Shown: positions 34,401 to 42,398 of the stretch, in pieces | Numbering within the stretch: the stretch's first letter is position 1 | Layout of the letters: each line of letters begins with the position of its first letter | NCBI RefSeq assembly: GCF_025642255.1 | Contig: NZ_CP106759.1 | Location: forward strand, 2,879,501-2,943,500 | DNA from: Stenotrophomonas maltophilia | GTDB taxonomy: Bacteria > Pseudomonadota > Gammaproteobacteria > Xanthomonadales > Xanthomonadaceae | Direction: 5' to 3' | Length of the DNA: 64,000 bases | Notes under the pieces: model-generated | Told to the model about the DNA's origin: nothing | Database searches by the model: none | Seen by the model: only the letters and a program-made list of their open reading frames with translations | Made by a program: the position numbers and the translations under genes

Positions 34401-34460
34401 GGCTCTCGATCTGGGGATGCAGGGGCACTCAGGCAAGCCCCGGGGAATGGGAGGCCGCGC

Positions 34461-37400
34461 TCAGCGCGACCGCGGCAGGTCGGTCACGGCCGGTGGAAGG
34501 GTCGGCGCAGGTGCGGGAGCCGGCGGGGTCCGTTCGCGGCTGCGTTCGATCACCTCCACCTTCGGCTCCTTCCAGGGACCGGTCACCTTGTAGGTACGGG
34601 CGCCGATCTCACCCAGCGGCTTGGACAGCACCGCATTGGTCGCCGCCCCCAGCGCCGCCCCGACCGGGCCACCGGCCACTGCGCCGACCACGGTCAGCAG
34701 ATTGCCGGCACGCGGATTGACGTCGATGGTCTGGTCGAACTGCTGCTGGCGCAGGTCGGCCTGACCGCGGATGGTGATGTTCGCCGCAGGCCCTTCGATC
34801 AGCACCTTGTCGGTGCGGGCCACGCCCTGGCCGAACTGCAGGCTGCCCTCGATCTGATTGAACGCGAAGCCCTTGGAGAAGAAATCACGGAAGTCGAACA
34901 TCAGCCGCCGCGGCAGCTGGGCCACGCTGAGCAGACCCAGCACGCGACCGGCACCGGGGTCCAGTTCCAGCAGCTGACCGTTGCGCGCATGGATATCCAG
35001 CTGGCCCTGCAGATTGCCCAGCTGGAAGTCCGACGGCCCGCCATTCCACGACGCCTGCAGCTGCGCCTGGCCGGCGCCGCCACGCAGCTGGCCACCGTAG
35101 TCGAGATTCTGCATCAGCGCGCCGAGATCCTCGCTGCGCACCTGCGCGTTCAGCTCGGTGCGGGCGCCGCTGCTGCTGCCCAGCCAGCGGCCGGTGATAT
35201 CGATCTCCTGGTCGGGCGCGCGGAAGCGCAGGGTCTGCACCTCCAGGCCGTTGCCCCGCGGGCGGGTGCGCAGCACGGCCTGGCCGAGCGCCACCTTGCC
35301 GAACTTCAGGTCGGCGATGTCCAGCGCGAACGGCGGCAGTCTGGCCGGATCCATGTCGTTGGCGCCGGCCTGCACCCGGGCCGGTGCCGCTGGCGCACCG
35401 GACGCGGCCGGCGGTGACTGCCAGTACACCCGGTCGAGCTGGCCGCTGATGGTGCCGCCCTCGGCATTGGGCACGCTCAGGCGGCCAGCCAGCGAAGGGC
35501 CGTCCAAGCGCACATCCAGCGCCTGCGCGCCCGGGCGCAGTTGCAGGCGGGTCTGCTCGAACACCCCTCCGATCAGCATCAAGCGGCCGACCTGCACGTC
35601 GATCGCCCGCAACGGCATCGGATCGCCGTCGCCGTCTCCGCCGCGGGCCAGGCCGATCCACTCCAACGCGTCCAGGGTCGGGCTGTGACCGTTGACCGCC
35701 AGCCCGCTGGAAGGCGGCTCGCGGTCGACCTGGCCGCTGCCCAGGGTCACCTGCACGCCGGTCTGATTGTTATGGCTGCGCGCGGCCAGGGCCAGGCGCT
35801 GGCCAAACGCCACGTCGATGCGGCCATCCCCCATCGGCAGCTGCGCAGTCACGGTGGTGGCCAGTGGCTCGTCGGCGGGCTTGTCCAGCGGGGCGGGAAG
35901 ATCCAGGCGCGTGCCTGCCAGATCCGAGCGCAGGCGCAGTTCGCTGGGAGGAGCGGGCGCGCCTGGCGCGACCTTCGGCAGGTTGACGGCGATGGTCCAG
36001 GGCGAGGTACCGGTGATGTAGGGCTTGAGCCAGGCCATTTCCGGCGCGCGGTCAATCAGCACGCCTGCATCAAGGCGCGCCGAAAGCTCCGACTCGAAGG
36101 CCAGCTTCGGGTCACGCACGAACCCACCCGCGCGCAGGCTCAGTTGGCCGTCCTGGCCCAGATGGCGCACCGCCAGTTGCTCGGCGGCAAAACCACCGTT
36201 GCCGTAGCGGGCCAACCCACGCATGTTGTCGAATTCCAGCGCGAAGCGCTTCTCCACCAGCTTCACGCCGGCCAGATCGACCGTGCCCTGCAGGTGCCCC
36301 CCCCCTTCGTCGGCATGCAGCGGCTGCAGCAGGTCGAAGGTCACCTGCGCCGGCCCGGTGGCGGTCAGGTTGTCCAGCGTCTCGCCGTATTCCTGGTGCA
36401 ACGGGCTCTGCCGCAGCAGCGCCAGCAGCTTTCCGGCTTCGCTGCGGGTATCGGCACGCACGTACAGCGGCTGCTGGCCGAAATCCTTGATGCCGGCCTC
36501 GAAGTGCTGCACCGGCACGCCTGCCAGGTCACCGCGCCCCTGCATGTGGAAGCCAGGACCGATGAAGGCGATGTCGGCGTCAACCTGGCTCATCAGCGGC
36601 CAGTCGCGCTGGAAGCGGATGTCGCCGCGGGTGATATGGCCGGTGGCCTCGAACCGCCCGTCGTTGTTGTCGAAGGGCCAGTCGTCGAGGTCACCGGTGA
36701 CCAGGCCGATACCATCACGCACCTGGCCGCCGGCCAGCGCCATGTCCAGCCAGTCGGTGGCTCCCTTGCTCATCCTGGAATGGATCCAGAAGCGCTTGGC
36801 GGCCGTCATCGGTACATCGTCCAGCTTGGCCGCCAGCTGCAGCCACGGACGCGTGCCATTGCCCTGGAACCAGACACCACCGCGCAGATCGGCTGCGTAA
36901 TCCGTGCCTTCCACACGCAGGGCGGCCGTGCCGATGCGCCAGCCGCCGCCTTCGTCGCGCCACCCCACCACCTGGCCTGCCAGGTGCAGGTCATGGCGCA
37001 CGCCGAAGCCGGTCGGCCAATCGAACTGAAGCTCGCGCTGCGGCTGCAGCTGCAGGCGGAAGCCATCGGCGTCGCCTTCGAAATGGCCGCCCAGCCCACG
37101 CAAGCCAGGTGCGTCACCGACGCTGGCAAAACCCAGCGACTGCAGCTCGCCCTGGGCCCACAGCGGACCGTTGCGCGTGCCGGCCAGCTGCAGTTCCCGC
37201 AGATCCAGCTGCGGCTTTGACAGGAACAGCCAGCGCCGCAGGCCAGGTTCCAGGCGGTCACTCAGCGCCAGCGCACGCAGCGCGGTGCCGGCCTGCACCG
37301 CCCCGCTGCGGATGCCCAATTGCGTGCCGACCTGCAGTTGCAGTCCATCAAGCTGCTGCGCGCCGGTGTCGTCCACCAGCCGCAGGCGCGGTACCTGCAT

Positions 37401-38315
37401 CGCCCATCCGTCCGCCTGCCGCTGCCAGCGCAGCAGCGCCTGCATGCGCTGCAACTGCAGCCGGGGCACTGCCAGCCCCGGCATCGGTGCGCCGTCGATG
37501 CGCAGATCCCGCAGATCCGAATCGGTGGTCAGCGCTACGGGGACGAAATCGCGCAGGGTCAGCCACACATTGAGTTCGCCGCGTCCTTCACGCAGGCGCA
37601 CGCCCCCGGCCGCCAGCAACGGCGACCAGGCGCGGAAATCGATGGGATCGGCGCCCAGCCATGCCTCGCCGTCGCCACGCACACGGTCCACATCCAGCAC
37701 GGCGGTCAGCGGAAGTGCGTCGGTCTGGGCCCAGGCCCGCACGCCTACCCGCAGGCGGTCGCCGTTGACGCGCAGGCGCAGATCGACGCGCGGCAATACG
37801 GTGTCGATGCCGAGTGCCGGGGCCTGCACGCCCAGCCGGCCGCCGATCACCTGCAGCTCGCCCAGCCGGCGCAGCGCCTCCAGCGGGTCCCCCCCGCTGC
37901 TGGGCTGCGGCAGGCCACGCACCGACCAGCGACCGTCCTGGCTCTGCTGCAGATCCAGGGCCAGGCCGCGCAGACGCAGCTCGGTCAACGAACGGCCCGG
38001 CAGCAGGCCGCTGTACATCGACACCAGGATTTCAGCCTCGCCGACCGCCAGGCCCTGCCCGGCGCCGATGCGCAGGCCCTTCAGCTGCAGCAGCGGGCCA
38101 CGACGGGTCCACGCCGTGTCCAGCTGGTCGAAACGGACCGGCTGGCCTGCGCGCTCGCTCAACCAGGCGGCGATCCTGTCGGGGTGTCGCTCGGCCAGCG
38201 GCAGCAGCTGGCTGAAGGTGCCCACCAGCAGCGCCAGCCCGACCAGGGCCACCGCACAGGCAGCAATGAGATGACGGCGGATCCTTCGCAGTCGCAGGCG
38301 CGGCGGCGCGCTCAT
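34461..38315 (-). CDS. yhdP: YhdP family AsmA-like protein
   Basis: A 1284-residue envelope protein. A single N-terminal transmembrane helix (about 17-36) anchors it in the inner membrane. The rest is a long beta-rich AsmA/DUF3971 repeat structure thought to form a bridge or groove across the periplasm; in E. coli YhdP moves phospholipids to the outer membrane together with TamB and YdbH. The C-terminal DUF3971/AsmA_2 block includes PRRLMFDFRDFFSKGFAFNQIEGSLQFGQG and a glycine/alanine-rich AVAGGPVGAALGAATNAVLSKPL segment, followed by a proline-rich tail. Length agrees with the family (about 1270). It lies 30 bases downstream of rng. Confidence 0.93.
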   Translation of the reverse strand: MSAPPRLRLRRIRRHLIAACAVALVGLALLVGTFSQLLPLAERHPDRIAAWLSERAGQPVRFDQLDTAWTRRGPLLQLKGLRIGAGQGLAVGEAEILVSMYSGLLPGRSLTELRLRGLALDLQQSQDGRWSVRGLPQPSSGGDPLEALRRLGELQVIGGRLGVQAPALGIDTVLPRVDLRLRVNGDRLRVGVRAWAQTDALPLTAVLDVDRVRGDGEAWLGADPIDFRAWSPLLAAGGVRLREGRGELNVWLTLRDFVPVALTTDSDLRDLRIDGAPMPGLAVPRLQLQRMQALLRWQRQADGWAMQVPRLRLVDDTGAQQLDGLQLQVGTQLGIRSGAVQAGTALRALALSDRLEPGLRRWLFLSKPQLDLRELQLAGTRNGPLWAQGELQSLGFASVGDAPGLRGLGGHFEGDADGFRLQLQPQRELQFDWPTGFGVRHDLHLAGQVVGWRDEGGGWRIGTAALRVEGTDYAADLRGGVWFQGNGTRPWLQLAAKLDDVPMTAAKRFWIHSRMSKGATDWLDMALAGGQVRDGIGLVTGDLDDWPFDNNDGRFEATGHITRGDIRFQRDWPLMSQVDADIAFIGPGFHMQGRGDLAGVPVQHFEAGIKDFGQQPLYVRADTRSEAGKLLALLRQSPLHQEYGETLDNLTATGPAQVTFDLLQPLHADEGGGHLQGTVDLAGVKLVEKRFALEFDNMRGLARYGNGGFAAEQLAVRHLGQDGQLSLRAGGFVRDPKLAFESELSARLDAGVLIDRAPEMAWLKPYITGTSPWTIAVNLPKVAPGAPAPPSELRLRSDLAGTRLDLPAPLDKPADEPLATTVTAQLPMGDGRIDVAFGQRLALAARSHNNQTGVQVTLGSGQVDREPPSSGLAVNGHSPTLDALEWIGLARGGDGDGDPMPLRAIDVQVGRLMLIGGVFEQTRLQLRPGAQALDVRLDGPSLAGRLSVPNAEGGTISGQLDRVYWQSPPAASGAPAAPARVQAGANDMDPARLPPFALDIADLKFGKVALGQAVLRTRPRGNGLEVQTLRFRAPDQEIDITGRWLGSSSGARTELNAQVRSEDLGALMQNLDYGGQLRGGAGQAQLQASWNGGPSDFQLGNLQGQLDIHARNGQLLELDPGAGRVLGLLSVAQLPRRLMFDFRDFFSKGFAFNQIEGSLQFGQGVARTDKVLIEGPAANITIRGQADLRQQQFDQTIDVNPRAGNLLTVVGAVAGGPVGAALGAATNAVLSKPLGEIGARTYKVTGPWKEPKVEVIERSRERTPPAPAPAPTLPPAVTDLPRSR

Positions 38316-38345
38316 CGGCCGCCGCCGACCTTCGGCCGGCGTGGA

Positions 38346-39833
38346 TCAGAGCAGCACAACATCGAACTGCTCCTGCAGGTACTGCTCATCCGCCTGGAAG
38401 CGGATGCTCTTGCCGAGGAACTCTTCCAGCTCGGCCACCGCCGCGGATTCCTCATCGGTGATGCGCGCCACCACCTTGGTCGACGCGATCACCAGCAGGC
38501 GCGCGGCATCGAACTGGCGCACCGCGCGGGTGATCTCGCGGAAGATCTCGTAGGTGACCGTTTCGGTGGTCTTGATGGTGCCGCGACCGCTGCACTGCGG
38601 GCAGGTCTCCGACAGCTGGCGCTCCAGGCTTTCGACCGTGCGCTTGCGGGTCATCTCCACCAGGCCCAGCGGCGAGAAGTCGTAGACCGTGGTCTTGGCA
38701 TGGTCCCGCGCCAGCGCCTTTTCCAGGGTCCGCAGCACCTGGCGGCGGTGCTCGGCATCGTCCATGTCGATGAAGTCGATGATGATGATGCCGCCGAGAT
38801 TGCGCAGGCGCAGCTGCCTGGCCACGGCCTGCGCCGCCTCCAGGTTGGTGCGGAACACCGTCTCCTCCAGGTTGCGCTGGCCGAGGAACGACCCGGTGTT
38901 GACGTCGATGGTGGTCATCGCTTCGGTCTGGTCGATCACCAGGTAGCCACCGGACTTCAGCGGCACCTGCTTGTCCAGCGCGCGGCCGATCTCGTCCTCC
39001 ACGCCGAACATGTCGAAGATCGGGCGATCGCCGGAGTACAGCTCCAGCTTCTCGGCCAGCACCGGCATGTACTTGGCCACGAAAGCCTGCAGCTGCGCGA
39101 ACGTTTCCTTGGAATCGACCTTCACCTTGTCCACGTCCTTGCGGATCAGGTCGCGCACCGAACGCAGCGGCAGGCTCAGGTCTTCATAGATCACGCTGCA
39201 GGGGGTGGCGTCGCGGCCGCGGCGCTCCACCACGTTCCAGACCCGCGACAGATAGGCGATGTCCTCGGCGATGGCTTCGGCCGGCTGCCCTTCGGCGTTG
39301 GTGCGCACGATGTAGCCGTAGCCGCCGTGCTGTGCCGACAACTCGGTCACCAGCGCCTTCAGACGCGCGCGCTCGGCCTCGTCCTCGATGCGCGCGGACA
39401 CGCCCACCACTTTCGATTGCGGCAGCAGCACCATGTAGCGCGACGGGATGCTGATCTGCGTGGTCAGCCGCGCGCCCTTGGTACCGATGGGATCCTTCAC
39501 CACCTGCACCACGATGTCCTGGCCGTCGCGCAGCAGCTCGACGATCGGCACGCTGGCCGGTGGTGGCAGGGTGGTGTTCTCGGTGTCGGCACTGGCCACC
39601 GGCGCTGGCCGCACCACGTCGTTGGCATGGAGGAACGCAGCGCGCTCAAGGCCGACCTCGACGAAGGCGGCCTGCATGCCCGGCATCACCCGCTGCACCT
39701 TGCCCTTGTAGATGTTGCCGACCACACCCCGGCGCCAGCCGCGCTCGATGTGCAGTTCCTGCAGCATGCCATTCTCGATCACCGCGACCCGGGTCTCGCG
39801 TGGGGTCACATTGACCAGGATTTCCTCAGACAT
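38346..39833 (-). CDS. rng: Ribonuclease G
   Basis: A 495-residue endoribonuclease that matures the 5' end of 16S rRNA and turns over mRNA. The S1 domain ([22 protein letters not shown] near 40-61) is followed by the RNase E/G catalytic core with the aspartates of [16 protein letters not shown] and [15 protein letters not shown]. The zinc-link CPQCSGRGT, which joins subunits, sits near residue 415. There is no long C-terminal scaffold, which separates it from RNase E. ATG 39833 has GGGAGG six bases upstream and overlaps the end of maf by eight bases. Confidence 0.96.
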   Translation of the reverse strand: MSEEILVNVTPRETRVAVIENGMLQELHIERGWRRGVVGNIYKGKVQRVMPGMQAAFVEVGLERAAFLHANDVVRPAPVASADTENTTLPPPASVPIVELLRDGQDIVVQVVKDPIGTKGARLTTQISIPSRYMVLLPQSKVVGVSARIEDEAERARLKALVTELSAQHGGYGYIVRTNAEGQPAEAIAEDIAYLSRVWNVVERRGRDATPCSVIYEDLSLPLRSVRDLIRKDVDKVKVDSKETFAQLQAFVAKYMPVLAEKLELYSGDRPIFDMFGVEDEIGRALDKQVPLKSGGYLVIDQTEAMTTIDVNTGSFLGQRNLEETVFRTNLEAAQAVARQLRLRNLGGIIIIDFIDMDDAEHRRQVLRTLEKALARDHAKTTVYDFSPLGLVEMTRKRTVESLERQLSETCPQCSGRGTIKTTETVTYEIFREITRAVRQFDAARLLVIASTKVVARITDEESAAVAELEEFLGKSIRFQADEQYLQEQFDVVLL

Positions 39834-40434
39834 CTGCAGCCTCCCTGGCGGCGTTGGCAATGGGAGCCGGCACGCCGCAGCGCGCCAGCAGACGATCGGT
39901 GTGCAGCAGCGGCAGCCCCATCACACCGGAGTAGCTGCCGGACAGGTGTTCGATCCAGCGCTCGGCCCCACCCTGGATGGCGTAGGCCCCGGCCTTGTCC
40001 AGCGGCTCACCGGTGGCCACATAGGCGGCGATGTCGGCGGTGCCGATCGCAGCGAACGTGACCTCGGACACCACCAGTTCGCTGTCCAGCCCGGCCGCGC
40101 CGACCACCACCACGGCCGTCATCACCTGGTGCGTGCGTCCGGCCAGGCGCGCCAGCATTGCCCGGGCATCGGCGGCATCGACCGGCTTGCCGAACACCTC
40201 GCCATCAAGCACGACCTCGGTGTCCGAGCCCAGCACCCGTGCGTCCGGGTCGTCGGCCAGCACCCGGGCCAACCCGGCACGCGCCTTGTCGGCCGCAACC
40301 CGGCAGACGTACTGTTCGGCGCTTTCACTGGGCGCGCGCTGCTCGACAACCTCCAGGTCAAGCGCCTGGAAGGGGCGTCCGAGTCGGGCCAGCAGCTGGT
40401 TGCGTCGGGGGGAGCGGGAAGCAAGATAGAGCAT
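39826..40434 (-). CDS. maf: Maf family nucleoside triphosphate pyrophosphatase (YhdE type)
   Basis: A 202-residue housecleaning pyrophosphatase that hydrolyses dTTP, UTP and modified pyrimidine triphosphates. Signature blocks are [18 protein letters not shown] at the N-terminus, [18 protein letters not shown] near 72-89, and [31 protein letters not shown] near 145-175. Its place directly before rng, as in the E. coli yhdE-rng-yhdP-tldD run, supports the YhdE assignment over the YceF paralogue. ATG 40434 gives the family N-terminus; a longer frame to 40497 is unsupported. Confidence 0.93.
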   Translation of the reverse strand: MLYLASRSPRRNQLLARLGRPFQALDLEVVEQRAPSESAEQYVCRVAADKARAGLARVLADDPDARVLGSDTEVVLDGEVFGKPVDAADARAMLARLAGRTHQVMTAVVVVGAAGLDSELVVSEVTFAAIGTADIAAYVATGEPLDKAGAYAIQGGAERWIEHLSGSYSGVMGLPLLHTDRLLARCGVPAPIANAAREAADV

Positions 40435-40563
40435 CGGCACAGCATAACCTGAGGCCGCCGCCTGAATCGTCGGCAACCTGCTCCCGCGTGCCTTCAACCC
40501 CGAATGGACTCACAGCGCGTTCATCGCTACGACACCACCCTCACGCCACAACAAGGAGATCCC

Positions 40564-41298
40564 ATGCGCCTGACCGCCTCCCCGCTGCTGCTTGCCCTGT
40601 CCCTCGCCCTTGGAGCCTCGATGTCCGCCCATGCCGCCCCGCCGCCGCCGATCGCCGCCCCGGCCGAGGGCACCCTGCTGAACATTTCGGCCAACGCCGA
40701 AGCGACCCGTGTGCCGGATGTGGCCACCCTGTCGGCCGGCGTGGTCACCCAGGCCGCCGACGGCAACAGCGCCATGCGCCAGAATGCGCAGCAGATGGAC
40801 AAGGTGCTGGCCGCGATCAAGGCGGCCGGCATCGCCGAGCGCGATGTGCAGACCAGCGGCGTCAGCCTCAACCCGCAGTACCGCTATGCCGACAACGAAG
40901 CACCGAAGATCACCGGCTACCAGGCCAGCAACACCGTCAGCCTGAAGGTCCGCGACATCGCCAAGCTGGGCCGGGTGCTCGATGCGCTGGCCGCCCAGGG
41001 CGCCAACCAGATCAACGGCCCCAGCTTCGAGATCGACCAGCCGGAGCCGGTCTATGACGAAGCCCGCCTGGCCGCGCTGAAGAAGGCACAGGCGCGCGCC
41101 CAGACCTATGCCAAGTCGCTGGGCCTGCAGGTGCGCCGCATCGTCAGCATCTCTGAAAACAGCAACGGCGGCTTCCGCCCGGTGCCGATGATGCGGGCAC
41201 AGATGGCCTCGGCCGCCATGGACAAGGCCACGCCGGTCGCGCCGGGCGAATCCACCGTTTCGGTCAACCTGGACGTGGTGTTCGAGCTGGGTCGCTGA
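40564..41298 (+). CDS. SIMPL domain (DUF541) periplasmic protein
   Basis: A 244-residue exported protein with a signal peptide cut near residue 24 (AHA). The SIMPL/DUF541 domain (about 37-240) is recognised by LLNISANAEATRVPDVATLSAGVVTQA, VQTSGVSLNPQYRYADNEAPKITGYQASNTVSLKVRD, the ALKKAQARAQTYAKSLGL helix and the end STVSVNLDVVFEL. Family members include the Brucella BP26 antigen and are reported to form large periplasmic assemblies; some relate to oxidative-stress resistance. AAGGAG five bases before the ATG is a strong ribosome binding site. It appears monocistronic. Confidence 0.9.
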   Translation: MRLTASPLLLALSLALGASMSAHAAPPPPIAAPAEGTLLNISANAEATRVPDVATLSAGVVTQAADGNSAMRQNAQQMDKVLAAIKAAGIAERDVQTSGVSLNPQYRYADNEAPKITGYQASNTVSLKVRDIAKLGRVLDALAAQGANQINGPSFEIDQPEPVYDEARLAALKKAQARAQTYAKSLGLQVRRIVSISENSNGGFRPVPMMRAQMASAAMDKATPVAPGESTVSVNLDVVFELGR

Positions 41299-41357
41299 CG
41301 ACCCGGCACGGCGGGGGCACTGTCCGCCGGACAGCGCCCTGCCCTGATCTGCTGCCC

Positions 41358-41400
41358 ACGGGGCCGGATGCCTTTCCAGCGGAAAGGTCTCCGGCCCCGT
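41358..41400. repeat. Two-tier palindromic repeat, copy 1
   Basis: Outer arms ACGGGGCCGGA and TCCGGCCCCGT are perfectly complementary over 11 bases. Inside them, after a two-base mismatch, CCTTTCC and GGAAAGG form a second seven-base stem around an AGC loop. The same architecture and similar sequence recur at 63694-63733, so this is a dispersed element rather than a gene-specific terminator. There is no T tract after it. Confidence 0.65.
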
Positions 41401-41552
41401 TGCGTAGATGAAGGCCAGATCAACATCGCCTGACATGCCTCTAGGCAATGGCGGCCACGACGCGCTAATGCTTGGCTGCCAGCCGCGTGCGGCAAACCCC
41501 GATGGCGGCCCTGGTGCGTTGACGTCTTTCGACACTGGCACGGAGGTGGACC

Positions 41553-42203
41553 ATGGTTCGTACGTATCCCGTTGCATCCGCGCACTTCGACCCCGCCCGC
41601 ATCGCCGCCTGGAGCGCGGCCATCGCACTGCATCTGCTGGCGTTGCTGCTGCTGCTCATCCCCGCCACCTACCAGGCGGTACAGGCCCCGCGTGACACGA
41701 CCACGGTCCGCTGGATCGAAAAGGTCGAGACACCGGAACCTCCGCCGATCCTGCCCACCGAACCCGAACAGGTGAAGGTCGCCCCCCGCTCCCAGGCGGT
41801 GCCGACCGCACCGGCGCTGCCAGCCCCCACCGCAACGGTCGAAGACGCGCCGGGCATCGTCCTGCCGGCCGCCGAACCGACCGCCGTGATGGCGCCGCCG
41901 ACGCCGACGGCAGCTACGCCGCTGGCGGGAGCCCAGCTGCAGTACCGCAGTGCGCCGCCCCCGGCCTATCCCATCCCCGCGCTGCGCAACCGCGAACAGG
42001 GCACGGTCCTGCTGCGCGTGGAAGTGGACAGCAACGGCCAGCCTGTTGCGGTCAGCATCGAACGCAGCAGCGGTTCGCGCAGCCTGGACCAGGCCGCACG
42101 CCAACAGGTGCTGCGCCACTGGCGGTTTGAGCCCGCCCAGCATGACGGCGTGGCGGTGCCTGCCATCGGCATGGTGCCGGTGCAGTTCTCGCTGCCCGAC
42201 TGA
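41553..42203 (+). CDS. TonB family energy transducer
   Basis: A 216-residue inner-membrane protein. A short cytoplasmic N-terminus leads to one transmembrane helix (about 21-42), then a proline/alanine-rich periplasmic linker with alternating Glu-Pro near 57-72 and APPTPTAATP near 112-121. The C-terminal TonB domain (about 126-216) has AYPIPALRNREQGTVLLRVEVDSNGQPVAVSIERSSGSRSLDQAARQQVLRHWRFEPA. It would transmit proton-motive force to outer-membrane receptors. GGAGG lies six bases before the ATG. ExbB/ExbD genes are not in the window. It directly precedes a TonB-dependent receptor (196-base gap), which suggests, but does not prove, a dedicated partner. Confidence 0.9.
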   Translation: MVRTYPVASAHFDPARIAAWSAAIALHLLALLLLLIPATYQAVQAPRDTTTVRWIEKVETPEPPPILPTEPEQVKVAPRSQAVPTAPALPAPTATVEDAPGIVLPAAEPTAVMAPPTPTAATPLAGAQLQYRSAPPPAYPIPALRNREQGTVLLRVEVDSNGQPVAVSIERSSGSRSLDQAARQQVLRHWRFEPAQHDGVAVPAIGMVPVQFSLPD

Positions 42204-42211
42204 CCGCTGCA

Positions 42212-42236
42212 CCGGCCCGGCCTCAGGCCGGGCCGG
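42212..42236 (+). terminator. Hairpin after the TonB-like gene
   Basis: Twelve-base perfect inverted repeat CCGGCCCGGCCT / AGGCCGGGCCGG around a single base, nine bases after the stop. No T tract follows, so termination strength is doubtful. Confidence 0.5.
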
Positions 42237-42398
42237 AATCCGCGACCGGGTTTGCGAATCCGCACACCGCCCGTCCGCTCGCTGCCGATTAAGCAAAATT
42301 TCACGACTCCGTCACCTGCCGGAAACCTAGATTGGCCCGTCCCGGACCTGATCCGGCGACAGCCCTCAACGCAAGGTTTTCCAGTTAGGAGAGAAGCT

